64,000 nucleotides of DNA from Gyrodactylus bullatarudis (Eukaryota; Platyhelminthes; Monogenea; Gyrodactylidea; Gyrodactylidae): contig SSNU01000061.1 of NCBI GenBank assembly GCA_012064415.1, forward strand, positions 124,001 to 188,000. Reading direction: 5' to 3'. The translations under genes were made by a program, and so were the position numbers. How positions within the stretch are numbered: position 1 is the stretch's first letter; each line of letters starts with the position of its first letter. Positions 33,176-44,105 of the stretch are shown here, piece after piece. The notes beneath the pieces are model-generated. The model did not search any database. It was not told the origin of the DNA and worked only from the letters and a program-made list of their open reading frames with translations.

Positions 33176-36114
33176 TGTATATTATTGGAATAGAATTAAA
33201 AAGTTCTACAAGATTGTGACCAGGCGGAGATTTGCTAATATTTGGAGAAAAGGAAATCCCTAGAAGAATAATTAAATGAGTTATGTAATATTGCAGCACC
33301 TATACTTGTACCAAGTTTATCTACAATTATTTCGTTCTAGGTGCTTAGGTAATAATATATCCCACAGGTTCGTTTTATATGCTTATGAATTAGTTCATGT
33401 CACTGAATGCTTACAAATGGATCTAACGACAATGCAAGATATCCTAGATTCAAATCGAAGAGAATAAAAGCGCATATATGTCCAACAGAGATGCTTAGAT
33501 TATTTAATTCTTACTGGCAATAATGGAATCCATTTGTAAGATGTAATTGTAAGTTTTAATTGTAGAATTAAATGATTTGTTAAATTAAAAGCTGGAATAA
33601 AGATTCAATCCAAATCTGAATTTAGATCCAAAACTGGAATATGAGCAAGATCATTTATATCAGGTGAGGTAATTGACAATTATTCTGATCCAAATAAAGT
33701 CCAGACTTTTCAATGAGATAAAAACATATTATGAAGGTTTATGGTTATCTAAAAAGACAAAAGTAATCACAAAGCCGAGAACAATGTATCAAACCTCCCC
33801 CTCCCTATTGCACTGGTGTCAATAAGAAAATGAACAAATGGAAGGTCCGCAATTGATTATTATAATTAGTATTTAAATTTTACCGGGGTTGAGTCTGAAG
33901 AGACCCGGCGAAATATAACGTTTATCACTCAAATACACGCTTGTTGTTCTCTAAACCTTACAAATGAGTTTAGAACCTAACTCAAATATTCTTGATGAAG
34001 TTCGTAAGTATTATCGTTCAAATTATATTAAATCATTAAATTCATTTTCAATTTAGGATACAAGATTTTTTCATTCTCTTGAATTTAGAACAAAAATTAA
34101 TTTGAATTTCTGTTGAACTTTACCTTATGGTAAACCCCTTAGCCTATCTGTTCCTAGAAAACCCTTCTTCGGTTGGCTCCTCTCCCTATAATACCAGTCC
34201 AAATGCAATGCCTAATTTCCATCTTCTTTATCTGGTCGCCAATACAAATTAGAAGGAAATAAAGATATTTTAAACAAAACATCATCAGCATTCATGGTTG
34301 AAAAAAGCATTTAGTTTTTTTGGAGTAGATGAGATAATTTTTCCCTCAAAATATTCTACTGCAATCATCGCTGATAAATGTAGTCTTTACTAAAAATAAT
34401 TTATATAGCCATTGAAAAAGAATTCAAGATAACCTCATCTTAAATGGTACATTTTTCTGCCTCTCATGACTTTTTCTTTTACTCTCTCACCCATCTCTAT
34501 CTGAGGTTACATTCAAGGAGAAATAGATTTTGTTTAGGGGGGGACCCTTGAATCTGACGATATTCAACCCCTCAACTCTCTTAGGCCTGTGCGTGGAAGA
34601 GAGAAAAATAGAATCTCCATGAGGTAAGCTTCCTCAATGAGGTAGAAACTGGTACGATTAGTCAATTTTAGAATATGAAAATATAAAAAAAACTGTGATA
34701 TTAAATGCCTACTAAGCTACTTTTAGAATCAAGAATAAAAAGTGGTGTAGTAGCAATTAATGTTGAGGTTACAAAAGAATAAAATTAGTCCGAAAACTAA
34801 TAATATCCCCAGAAAGGAGAAAAATCATATAGAAGAAAAATTATATTACTTTTTGGATAAATTTCCCCCAGAAAGAAAATTGGAAAGCAGATATGTGTGA
34901 GGGTTTTTTTGTTTCTTCTTGAAAAGAGTCAATAAAAAAATGAATTCATTCTACACTGCTTTCTTCTGCTTTCCTCTTGAAAGAAATATAAAAATAAAAT
35001 TGAATTCCTTATGAGTATTACTCGGGACATTAAAAACTAAAGGGAGGAGTTCTTTACTACATAAAACATAATAATAATAATAACTGTATTATTTATGCAA
35101 TTCAGTACGATGGAAGAAGAAGTACGCCTTCAATACATGTCTCTTTTACAATTTGTAATAGATTCCCATAATTAAAAGGGTAATAAAATTATTAAAAGGG
35201 TTTCTGGTGAAAATTTCTGGTAAAGAATTCTTTATATGCACACAGTGTGTGTGGAGTAATTTTAGACAGAGTAAATTTTTATAAGCAAGGTATTAGACAG
35301 AAGAAAATGTCTTATCTGGCAAGACTATTCTCATTGTAATCTCTGTTTATTGATTTAACAATTATAATCGAAGAGAATTTGTTTTTCATTTCATCGATCA
35401 CTGACTCTTTTTGTCGGTTGAAAGAGAATTCAAAATTTTTTGAAAAAATGGAATTTGTCAATTTTCAGCTGGAGCACAAAAAGCAGGAAAGACAGTAAAA
35501 GTTTCATTCTAAAAATTTATTCGAATTGAAAAAGATGAGATAAATAAACTCTCGGCCTATAAATGAAAGGATACAGATTCTGTATTACAGAACGAAACAA
35601 CGTAAGAACCTGTAACAATTATTTAATTATAATGAAAACTTATTCTACGTGAGAAATTTAGCATTTAAAAAGAATGAATAGAGTCTTGATTTATCAATTT
35701 CGACCTTTTAGTATATGTATTAACTGATTTTGAACTGAAATTGTTCATAAAAAATATTAGTATAATGTGTTTACTTCAAAGTAAACCTATTTATTTATTG
35801 AACGAGATCTTCTCGTAAGTGTAATACATTCCATAATTTCTTGTTTAGTATGAATTTTTCTCATTTCAGATTAAATCTCATAGAACCTCAATAAAACTTG
35901 CAATCAGGGCGTAAAATAAAATTCTTTTCATTCTTCAATTTGGATAGATAAATAAATGAGAAGATTTTATTAAAAGTGTAACTTTTTTAAAAGTGTAAAT
36001 TTCTTGTATGTTTGTTCAGCCTTGTTTATTTGGATTCTAGATTGAGATATTCACTTAGCAATAGGCAAGACTAAGAGATTCGCTTGATAATCTCTACATC
36101 TAACTCTAATCCTG
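33176..36114. other. Mostly gene-free stretch
   Basis: Apart from a possible isolated first exon at 33964-34003, nothing is supported. The sequence is A+T-rich with short homopolymer runs and no long open frame. Confidence 0.4.
33964..34003 (+). CDS. Possible isolated first coding exon (speculative)
   Basis: ATG opens MSLEPNSNILDEV and runs straight into a consensus donor (C|GTAAGT). The local context before it is less A+T-rich than its surroundings. The phase (one base over) would fit an acceptor TTTAG at 36121-36124 inside the membrane-protein gene, giving DEV-H-SIYEF instead of that gene's own ATG at 36115. The polypyrimidine tract there is weak, so the link is unproven. Confidence 0.2.
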
Positions 36115-37272
36115 ATGGGTTTAGATTCCATCTACGAGTTTGTACAGGCGTTCAGACTGAAATTCTCCTCAAATGTTACCCTGATCAGGCATTTTATGCT
36201 TCTTGTCGCTGTTGGGACGTTGATTGTATTCGGAATTTTACTACCCCTTCCGGGTGTTTTCACCAAAAAGTTGTCAACTTTTGATTTACACTTTCCAGTC
36301 CTTCAAAATCTTTTACCATTTTCCCTACTAACCCTGACTCTTGGATCACACTCTGTTTACAAATGCTTCACAAAGTCCTTTGCATTGTCAAAAAGTCATT
36401 TTTTCCGAAAGATTTTATGGAAATTTGCTTTAACTGGAATATTGGAGGCTCATTTCTACATATCTCTAGCATTTTCCCTAAGATTTACAAGTCTCATTTC
36501 TAGTTATATCATGTTGACGACAGTTTCTCTATTTAGAACTTCATACAAAATAATTGCCAAAAGAATTCCATCAAAGGGATACATGAATATTTTCTTTATA
36601 ACTGCCATGTTGGGTCATACAATCTGGTTGATATCAGATTATGAAAAGGACAATGAAGTTCTTTTCACAAACAGCTCAATCACCTATAAGGAAAGTCTTT
36701 TTAAGCCAAAAACGTCAAGTCTCTTTGGTAGTCTGATTGCCCTAGTTGGATCTATGGCTATTGGTCTTGTCTTTCATTTTCGAGATGAATTAATTTTTTG
36801 CTCAAATACTCATTTCACCCTGGGATTATCAAGCATATTCTCAACAGTAATATTACTCATGTACTTTTTCATCTTTGAGATAAAGAGTATAGAACATTTC
36901 TTTCAATACGGCAATAAAGGTTTCAACGAATCTGGCTCAATATTTCTATTTGGATACACAATGAGTACATTATTTCTCATACCGGGCCTTTACAAAGTTC
37001 AGAGTTTTATCAATGCAGATTTCCTTGATATTCCAATTTTTCTAGCCGCCATCCAAGCAATTATATATAATTTTGTACTGTTTGAATTTGTTTGGCATCC
37101 AGGTCACATTTTGGCCTTATGTCTAATTGGACTTAGCTTTCCACTGAGCATTTCTTTCGAGAACCCAACAGATCAATTTTCAAAAGTTCGCCAGAAATTT
37201 TTCGAATTGCAAACTAATGACACAAAAGAAGTTCCTGAAAATTCTGGAGATCTTGAAATCAGTTCTCAATAA
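36115..37272 (+). CDS. Multi-pass membrane protein, drug/metabolite transporter-like
   Basis: The 385-aa single-exon reading frame has about ten hydrophobic segments. The first is around residues 27-50 (FMLLVAVGTLIVFGILLPLP); later ones include SLFGSLIALVGSMAIGLVF and LSSIFSTVILLMYFFIFEI. A hydrophilic, acidic C-terminus of about 35 residues would face the cytosol. Ten-helix topology and length fit the drug/metabolite transporter superfamily (SLC35-like), but I see no subfamily motif, so the substrate is unknown. AATAAA overlaps the stop codon. It is convergent, 258 bp apart, with a second protein of the same architecture, suggesting an old tandem duplication with inversion. The start is ATG at 36115; an upstream exon at 33964 is a weak alternative. 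Confidence 0.75.
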   Translation: MGLDSIYEFVQAFRLKFSSNVTLIRHFMLLVAVGTLIVFGILLPLPGVFTKKLSTFDLHFPVLQNLLPFSLLTLTLGSHSVYKCFTKSFALSKSHFFRKILWKFALTGILEAHFYISLAFSLRFTSLISSYIMLTTVSLFRTSYKIIAKRIPSKGYMNIFFITAMLGHTIWLISDYEKDNEVLFTNSSITYKESLFKPKTSSLFGSLIALVGSMAIGLVFHFRDELIFCSNTHFTLGLSSIFSTVILLMYFFIFEIKSIEHFFQYGNKGFNESGSIFLFGYTMSTLFLIPGLYKVQSFINADFLDIPIFLAAIQAIIYNFVLFEFVWHPGHILALCLIGLSFPLSISFENPTDQFSKVRQKFFELQTNDTKEVPENSGDLEISSQ

Positions 37273-37530
37273 AATTATGTGTTTTAAATAAAAATTTTCT
37301 ATTATTTTTAGACTGCCTTTGTTCTCTTATGATATATACTGGGTTCTAGTAGGGTCAAACTAGTAGAACTAGGAGTGTTAAATATTTTTATGGACTACGA
37401 TATGGGCAAGTAAGAATAGTAGACGTATCGGGACTTTATTTAGTTTGAGAAAAAAAAGATGGTTCAATCTTGATAACAAAATATAGAAAATTTTATATTT
37501 TAAATGAAAGAAACTTCTTAAATAGAATCA

Positions 37531-38508
37531 TCAATAGCCAATGAGAAAACTCTGAGCTGATATTCCCACCAAAATGACAGCATATGCAATAATATAGGTG
37601 AAGTAAAACTTGTCTTGAAAGTAATACATCAAAAAGATTAATGAGTAAAACGAGCCAGTCAGAAAGGAGACGTTAACATAGTGGTAATCTTGAAATTTCA
37701 ACGAGTATGCTGTCATTATCACAAGGAAAATGCTCATCATTCCAGATGCTATGGACACAATGATCAAGTTAGATGAATCGAATTCTCCGTGTAACTTGAG
37801 GAATTGAATAATCGTGTCCTTTTCCTCGACAAGAAAATAACCAAGAATGAAGACTGTCTTAAAGGTACAATTGAAAAATATCGATAATGATGAACCATTA
37901 TAGCGTATTGATTTTGCATTCAAACGAAATGATATAGCCTGACAGAGGTATCCGAACGTGGCCCAAATTAGACCCTTGACTTTAGCATATTTTTCCGAAG
38001 GAGTTAAATTTGATTGAAAGCCAATGAAGCTGCCTCTGTGGAATTCAGCGTAAAAGTTTACAATAATTCCCAATTGAATGATCAACATTGGTAAGAGGGT
38101 TAACCAATGGAATCGTCTCACTCTACTAATAAGTGACATTATTAAAGTGATCAATGCAGCCACATCACGAAATGGATCCAGGACATTGAGACCCGACAGT
38201 TTATTTGCATACAAGAGAGAAACTTCAAAGATGAAATTCAACAATGCTGCACAAAAGTAACGTCCCATGAAGTCTGTTGGAAATGAAAATTCCTCTTTCC
38301 ACTTGAAAATGACCATATAGAGGAGTGTCATGAATAGCAAGATGATATTTGGAAAGAAACTCATCGTTATCGGCATACTCAGAGGGGATTTGAAAATGTA
38401 CAAGGATGAAATGAATACAAACGAGTGAAGAACCGACAACAGCTGACCAATGAGAAATAGGAAAATCTTTTGCATCAAGTTCTTTGTTCTTGTCTTTTTC
38501 TTCTTCAT
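37531..38508 (-). CDS. Multi-pass membrane protein, drug/metabolite transporter-like
   Basis: The 325-aa single-exon frame has a very basic start (MKKKKTRTKNLMQK) followed by about ten hydrophobic helices, ending at a short tail (SAQSFLIGY). Identifiable helices include IFLFLIGQLLSVLHSFVFIS, LTLLPMLIIQLGIIVNFYA and a C-terminal YIIAYAVILVGISAQSFL. Topology and size fit SLC35/DMT-type carriers, which exchange small metabolites or nucleotide sugars across organelle membranes; the actual substrate is not readable. A second frame overlapping the start encodes an acidic stretch but has no helix pattern and is rejected. It is the convergent partner of the gene at 36115. Confidence 0.72.
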   Translation of the reverse strand: MKKKKTRTKNLMQKIFLFLIGQLLSVLHSFVFISSLYIFKSPLSMPITMSFFPNIILLFMTLLYMVIFKWKEEFSFPTDFMGRYFCAALLNFIFEVSLLYANKLSGLNVLDPFRDVAALITLIMSLISRVRRFHWLTLLPMLIIQLGIIVNFYAEFHRGSFIGFQSNLTPSEKYAKVKGLIWATFGYLCQAISFRLNAKSIRYNGSSLSIFFNCTFKTVFILGYFLVEEKDTIIQFLKLHGEFDSSNLIIVSIASGMMSIFLVIMTAYSLKFQDYHYVNVSFLTGSFYSLIFLMYYFQDKFYFTYIIAYAVILVGISAQSFLIGY

Positions 38509-38551
38509 CTTGTGGATTTCCCGAGAACTTCTTCCGAATGTAAGTAATCAA

Positions 38552-38979
38552 TGAATTTCAGTTGATCAGTTGATGTAGTTGTCTGTCTTACTTTCTTTTG
38601 TTAGTACATTTAAACAGTTTACTATCGATGTATTGTTTTATTGAGTGATAATAAGTGATAAAAACGCAAATCTTGGTTACTGTTCATGAGTATTGAGAAA
38701 TTGTTTTGTATTTTTTGTATTTATAAATAAATAAAATCAAATCTTTAATCTGGTTTTTATGAGAATCACCCCATAACCGTGTCAAAATCAAATTTTGATT
38801 TTTTGATCATTTTCCCTACCTGAAAGTCGATGAAAATTGATATTTCAAGATCATTGAAAAATGACGAATTTATCAAAATTATGATGATAAGCGGTTTTCT
38901 TGTCTTTTATTGATCCTAAAAATCAACTTTTGATCACTCTCTCACATTGAAACCAACAAAAAAATTTAACTCAAAGTTA
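38552..38979. other. Short intergenic stretch
   Basis: Upstream flank of the minus-strand membrane protein gene. From about 38740 it becomes repeat-like, with words shared with the foldback families (TTGAAACCAACAAAAA near 38946). Confidence 0.4.
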
Positions 38980-39405
38980 CAAAAAACTCAATATTTTTAT
39001 CTAGAAAGTCAGGAGAAAATTTATTTTTTGGATTCCACTATGAAATGAGCTGATTAGTTTTGGATACAAAAATATTTCCGAAAAAAATTTAATCTGACCA
39101 AAATTGAGCAGTTTTTTGAATTTCGGAAATGTTTCAAATTTCCACTTTTTCAACTTTCAAATCCAAAATTTTTATCGATTTCAAAGATTTGAAGCAGTTA
39201 AATATTGATATTCAAGATCAAAATTAGACGAAGAATTCGAATTTGGACGTGGAATTTGAGAGAAAATTACTCTTTCCAAGAAAAAGTCCAATCTCTATAT
39301 TTTGGATCATTTTCCCTCGTGATGATCGAAAAATTCAAATGGTTCGATTTCCCACCATAATGACGAATTTCTATGAATTCATAAATTCCCATCTTCATAT
39401 TAACT
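38980..39405 (+). mobile_element. Asymmetrical copy of the 3989-4748 foldback element
   Basis: This region aligns closely with the left arm and the centre of the 760-bp element at 3989: the same CTCAATATTTTTAT, AGTCAGGA, CCACTATGAAATGAGCTGAT and TTTCCACC words in order. The right arm is almost entirely missing; only a last piece near 39380-39405 (CCCATCTTCATATTAA) remains. The loss converted a palindrome to a one-armed element. Confidence 0.8.
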
Positions 39406-40219
39406 ACCTTTAGTACTCTTTCAAGATTTATTAGGATTTCAATAACATGTTACGATAAAAAATGATAACTAGAACTGATAGTTCTATCCGAAAATCAAGT
39501 TTAACCCCTTCGAAACGATAAGAGAAAAGAGCTATTTATAAATAAACATGGAAAAAATGTTGGCTCGAAAGAATGATGAATGTTTGAGCTGTTTTTGAAT
39601 CGGATATTTTAGTATAGAAGAAAATAGTCGGAATAGAAATCCTCTTCACATATTGAAGATATTTTTCTCAATTAACTCAACCAAGTATGAGAGCTGTACT
39701 TTTGAAAACACCTGGATTGTGACATTTTGGTCTTTCTAGCGAAATGTTTACATGAAAAGCTCAAGTTGCTTTCTCATTCATTGCAATTCCTAGCAAATGT
39801 AATAGAACTCGAGCGAAGACGCAATTATCATTTTGTAGTAAATCAATAGAATAGTAGTAAATAAAATTTCCATTCAAGAGAAAAGGCAAATCTAATTTAA
39901 AGTTTTTTAATTATTTTTATCGACATCTCTGTTAAAAATATACTAAGCCATTCTGCCTGAATTATTTATGAATATGGATTTTTTTCAAATAAGAAATACA
40001 TTTCCACTCTTTTATTTTGGAACAGGAGTTTCATTTGTTAAATAGTTGTATACAGTCAGAACTCAAACTAAAGTGTATTGAGCATAAATGAATATCAAAA
40101 TTTGGAGCATTTAGTTTTTTTCCGCTTAACTCGTTTTTTCAAGGGTAAAATTTAGATCCTTTATTTTCAAGGATCAGAAAAGTCTTGAAGAGTTTGAAAG
40201 AATCAACGTAAAGCTAATT
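39406..40219. other. Gene-free stretch
   Basis: No gene or recognisable element seen between two foldback elements. Confidence 0.4.
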
Positions 40220-40636
40220 GATTTGAAAAATATGGCCATTTTTCAAATTTCGATTTGGCTCCAAAATCCCATTTTTTCGAACTTTGAACCGAAAATCTTT
40301 AATTATTTAAAAGTTGGAGGTTGATCAAAAGAGGTTTTTTGGGATCAAGATTAGACAAGAAAATCAATTCAACTGAATCTTATCTGATGCATAGCTTTTT
40401 ATCGTTTGGGAGCTGAATTTCAATTTTTTGATCATTTCACTACTTGAAAATCAATGAAATTAAGATAATTCAAAATCTCTCAAAAATGGGGTAACTGTCG
40501 GTGTTAGTCAGCTTTCTTGTCTAATCTTGATCAACCTCCAACTTTCAAATAAATAGAAATTTTCGGTTCAAAGTTCGAAAAAATGGAATTTTGGCACGAA
40601 ATCAAAATTTGAAAAAACGGCCATATTTTTCATAAA
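40220..40636. mobile_element. Foldback element, family with GGGAGCTGAATTTC centre
   Basis: Arms 40220-40365 and 40505-40636 are inverted copies sharing AAAAATATGGCC, ATTTTTTCGAACTTTGAACC, AAGTTGGAGGTTGATCA and TAGACAAGAAA. The centre has TTTGGGAGCTGAATTTCAAT then TTTTTTGATCATTTCACTAC. Similar centre words recur at 54560-54610 and (inverted) at 59080-59125, indicating more members. No ORF. Confidence 0.78.
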
Positions 40637-40853
40637 AATTATTTTTTTTTCAAAATTTTTTTCTTCAACTGGGCATGTCCATGGTGTTGATTTTGATGTG
40701 TTGAGTTAACAAGTGGTTACATACTGAGTTAACAAGGCTGAGCAAGATTGGCAGATTGGATATGGAGGCTTATCTATAGAACATTTGCCCCCTCTTGTTT
40801 TCCAGTAATTTTTCTGAATGACAAAGAGACTAAGGGCTTTTTAACATCGATTA

Positions 40854-40965
40854 AATGAAAACGAATCCCTTGCGGTGAGTTTTCATGTCATCGATAATAA
40901 AAAAATCAACAAGATTCAAAGTAAACTTGGAGAGAAATAAGAGGGGCAACTGTTCTCTAATTAAA
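40854..40965 (+). repeat. Dispersed repeat, copy 1
   Basis: About 112 bp, containing GTGAGTTTTCATGTCATCGA, GTAAAC and GGGGCAACTGTTCTCTAATT. It aligns in the same orientation with 53700-53812. Boundaries are approximate and I see no terminal structure. Confidence 0.7.
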
Positions 40966-41561
40966 CCGATATGGGTCTGTAATCAAATTCAGATTGCGGA
41001 TTGAAATTCTTTGGTATTATTGGTGTTATTTTGACACATGTCCATTCATGTGGGATAAAATTATATGAAAGGGCTGAAGACATGCGATTTTATCAATAAA
41101 ACTGTTTGGTGGAGAGAGTTTTAATCTCAGCGATGTACCTTGAAAAAAATTTCTCTAGATCTTGTTGAATCTGAAAGTTTATTTTCGAAATCAGAAATAA
41201 ATACCCCTAGAGGATTTGACTTCCTACTTCAATTTGGATCTATTGATCAGATTTCTTATGCAATTTTTTCCTTTTTGCAATGAACTCTACTTTGACTACT
41301 AGATGCTGGAATAATTTTAATTTTGAAGTATAAATTGCTGTATTTCTAGTCTAGATTTTTTCCAGATAAATTTTCAAGGTTTCAATTTAGCTTCCAATGA
41401 CGTTAAATTTTTTTAAATTTTGCATCTTGTCAGAAGAAAAACAGTCGGATTATTTTATTATGACCTAGATTCTCAAATTAGATTGCATGTAGCAGAGTGA
41501 CGCAGATTAGTCTGAGTATAAAAGAATCATGTCTCTATTATGCGCATAATATGCATTTGTC
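40966..41561. other. Gene-free stretch upstream of a possible small gene
   Basis: No gene recognised. It could hold the promoter of the Asn-rich small protein that follows. Confidence 0.35.
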
Positions 41562-41861
41562 ATGAGTCACAAGAAAATCCAAAAGGTTAACCTCCACTCT
41601 TCGCCAAGTACAAAGTGTCTAATACCTCCAGAAAGTTTAATTGAAAAACGAAGTCCCAATAATAATAATAATAACAACTCAAATCACAACCATAATGGCA
41701 ACAAATCAAAAATTGACAAGGCAATCTCACAGATAATAAAGGACCCAAAATTGGTTAAGAATTTAGATATTGATTTGAATACTGTTTTTGATTTTATGAT
41801 TAATGGAATGGAGAAGGGGATTCAAGTTCTGAATCTCATCAAATCCACCTTGGCCAAGTAA
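41562..41861 (+). CDS. Possible small Asn-rich protein (unknown)
   Basis: A single-exon 99-aa frame begins at ATG 41562 and ends at TAA 41859. Residues 34-47 are an Asn/His-rich tract encoded by an AAT/AAC microsatellite. The C-terminal half (from about residue 50) is an ordinary mixed sequence with amphipathic helix character: KAISQIIKDPKLVKNL, then FDFMINGMEKGIQVLNLIKS. AATAAA follows about 50 nt after the stop. It may be a genuine short gene or the last exon of one. No family recognised. Confidence 0.38.
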   Translation: MSHKKIQKVNLHSSPSTKCLIPPESLIEKRSPNNNNNNNSNHNHNGNKSKIDKAISQIIKDPKLVKNLDIDLNTVFDFMINGMEKGIQVLNLIKSTLAK

Positions 41862-41959
41862 CTAACCGACATTAAAAAAAACTTGTTTTTCGATTTATGT
41901 ATCTACAACTTGTAAATAAATTATTTCATATCAAAGATTCGATAATATTTACATATTCA

Positions 41960-42160
41960 AGTCAAGGCTGATCTCTACCCCATCTGGCTGAGAAGAATCG
42001 CATTTTGTGCTGTTCTCTATCTCAAAATCCCGTCTACTCCCAATCGAAATTACCACCTTCGCTCCCCTAGGGGTTTTACGATCCTTCTTACAACGCTTCA
42101 TCCCTTAAGACACAGATTTCAACTTAATTTTGATCTTCTTAAAAATCTAATGATCTTCCA
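41960..42160 (+). mobile_element. LINE-B 3' remnant
   Basis: It encodes LYPIWLRRIAFCAVLYLKI, then a frame change and YHLRSPRGFTILLTTLHPLR, parallel to the segment near 3730-3860. An open frame of 124 codons continues to 42524 but its Tyr/Asn-rich sequence has no family resemblance. Confidence 0.65.
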
Positions 42161-43207
42161 GATTATTCCTATTATTTCTACTTTAAGTTTAAATATCTTA
42201 AGTTTTTTGAAAAATCTCACGCCAGAAGAAGAATACGACATGTATTTGAAATATTGTGTGAGTCCTAACTATTTTTATCAGGGTATTCTAAATTTTTTTT
42301 ATTCTAATCTTAATTTTAATGTTCTTTCAAGTGATGAATTATATTATCAGAGTAATTACTCTAATAATTCTGATTACTATAACAATCACTGTAATTTTTA
42401 TAATCCTTATTTTTTAAGAAATACTACACCTTTCTCTCCTTTTTCTTTTTATACAGATATACCAATACAAGCCAGAATACAACATAGTCAGGCAGCAAGC
42501 GAACAACGTTATAGTCAATCATGACTATTTTACTAACTTTTTCAAATAAAAATCTTATATATATATCACAGAAACCCCCAAAATTAAGTAAATTTCATTA
42601 CCTACAGTTATTTTTGTCTAAGTAAGGTGGGTGAAGGAATCTTTTATTTCTTTTCTATATAGAAACCTGAATCAATGAAAACTAAGACTATACATTTCAT
42701 ATTTTAAATGACAAATTTTTCTTGTGTATATCACGTGTACTATTAATGATGAGATGAATAATGTAAGAAGAGAAATGAAAAACATCTTAGACTGTCAACA
42801 TTTACATTAAAAGATGCTCTTTTTCAATTAATTGTCGAGAATTATTTCATGAAAAAATATCTCCGATGAAGCTTTATTGGCAATTAACTCTTGGTTAACA
42901 AAAAGAATAAATTATTCAACACTCCGGTCATAAAAATTTGAATAAAACGAATTTCTTTGCAAATCGAAATACTACATTATAGTTTTTCAGAGAAATCAAT
43001 CAGTTTCTTAAGGGGAATACTACATACTGTATAATTAAAATATGACCTTTGTAAAATCAACAAATACGATACTTTTTAATTCAGATTATTACTTCATTGA
43101 CCATTTTATTGTATTTTCAAAAAAGAGAAATAATTTTTTTAAAATAAAATAAAATTTGTATTAAAAGTACATAATATTCTCTCTGATACGTATCATATAT
43201 ACTGTAA
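42161..43207. other. Intergenic, no supported gene
   Basis: It contains the low-complexity open frame described with the LINE-B remnant, then A+T-rich spacer up to the 3' end of SLC66A2. Confidence 0.4.
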
Positions 43208-43966
43208 CTAACCATTAGTTTTTGTATTAATCTTCTGGTAAATGACTCTTGATTTTGAGTTATACCTCAAGTATTGAATCAATACTAGAATATCAATGAG
43301 TATTTGAACAAGTCCACAAAATAAGAATTGCTTCGGAGCCTCTTTGGCGTAAAAGAATATACATTTGCCTAGATCACCAAATAACCAGAGAATTACCATT
43401 GTGACACTCATACCTTCAGTTGATTTATTTTCATAGTTCTTGAGCAGCTGAGGAAATCCAAGCAATGCCTCCAATGAGAGTGATATAAATCCAAGAAATT
43501 CGATAAAAAGTTGATAGTTTATCAGAAAATAAGTGGTAATGCAAGAAAAATATGCGAATAATGTAACGAAGAATATATAGGATGTAAAGTTTGTCCATTT
43601 CCAAAAATACTTGTAGTTAAAAACTTCAAGATATGTATTTTTTTCGTTTCTCTTGGAGTCCCTTTTACAAATCTCCCACAAAAGAGCGAGCATGACTAGA
43701 ATAATTACTAGAGATTGCAAGAAAAGTGGTAATGGATATTCTTTCCCAATTCTAATTGTTAAATATTAAAAAATATAAGCTAACCTGAAGCTGATTCGTA
43801 ACACACTTGCACTAATTAGAAGTAAACAAACGTAAGGAGAAAACCCTTGCTCATTATTTTGGGATTTTAGCTGGAAATATTGGGGTATAAATGGTATAGC
43901 TCCTCCAAAAATGATAAAAACATCATAGATGTGCCAGAATAGTAAAGATACATAAAAGTTTATCAT
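43208..43966 (-). CDS. SLC66A2: PQ-loop repeat membrane protein SLC66A2 (PQLC1)
   Basis: Two exons, 43785-43966 and 43208-43751, are joined by a 33-nt intron (GTTAGC...AATTAG) in exact phase and give 241 aa. Both PQ-loop signatures are present: GGAIPFIPQYFQLK with GFSPYVCLLLISASVLRI, and ALLGFPQLLKNY with STEGMSVTMVILW. This matches SLC66A2/PQLC1 in order and spacing (FGGVVPYIPQY; TEAMLGVPQLYRNH; QSTEGMSIKMVLMW). The family has seven helices and the protein is linked to endosome/Golgi phospholipid flippase function; substrate transport by this member is unsettled. ATG at 43966 gives a short N-terminus (MINFYVSLLFW). It shares a 139-bp spacer with the divergent SH3BGRL gene. Confidence 0.9.
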
Positions 43967-44105
43967 TGAATTTCTGTTTAGCTTAAACAATACTCCAATA
44001 TAGATAAGAATTTTAGTTTTTTGTTTTGCTCAATCTTGAATGGAGTTTACAAATATTCAAACTTTTTGAAATAAATACAAATTTTTCCATCTAAGATCAT
44101 TCATA
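43967..44105. promoter_or_regulatory. Shared divergent promoter region, SLC66A2 / SH3BGRL
   Basis: Only 139 bp separate the two start codons, so both promoters and 5' untranslated regions must lie within it or overlap the genes. No clear TATA box for either direction was identified. Confidence 0.55.

Noticed and set aside
38225..38551. 108-codon frame overlapping the start of the second membrane protein, with an acidic N-terminus
   Set aside because: It has no membrane-helix pattern and is displaced from the frame that gives ten helices.
42150..42524. 124-codon Tyr/Asn-rich frame downstream of a LINE remnant
   Set aside because: Composition follows A+T-rich sequence; no family similarity, and its first part continues the LINE remnant.
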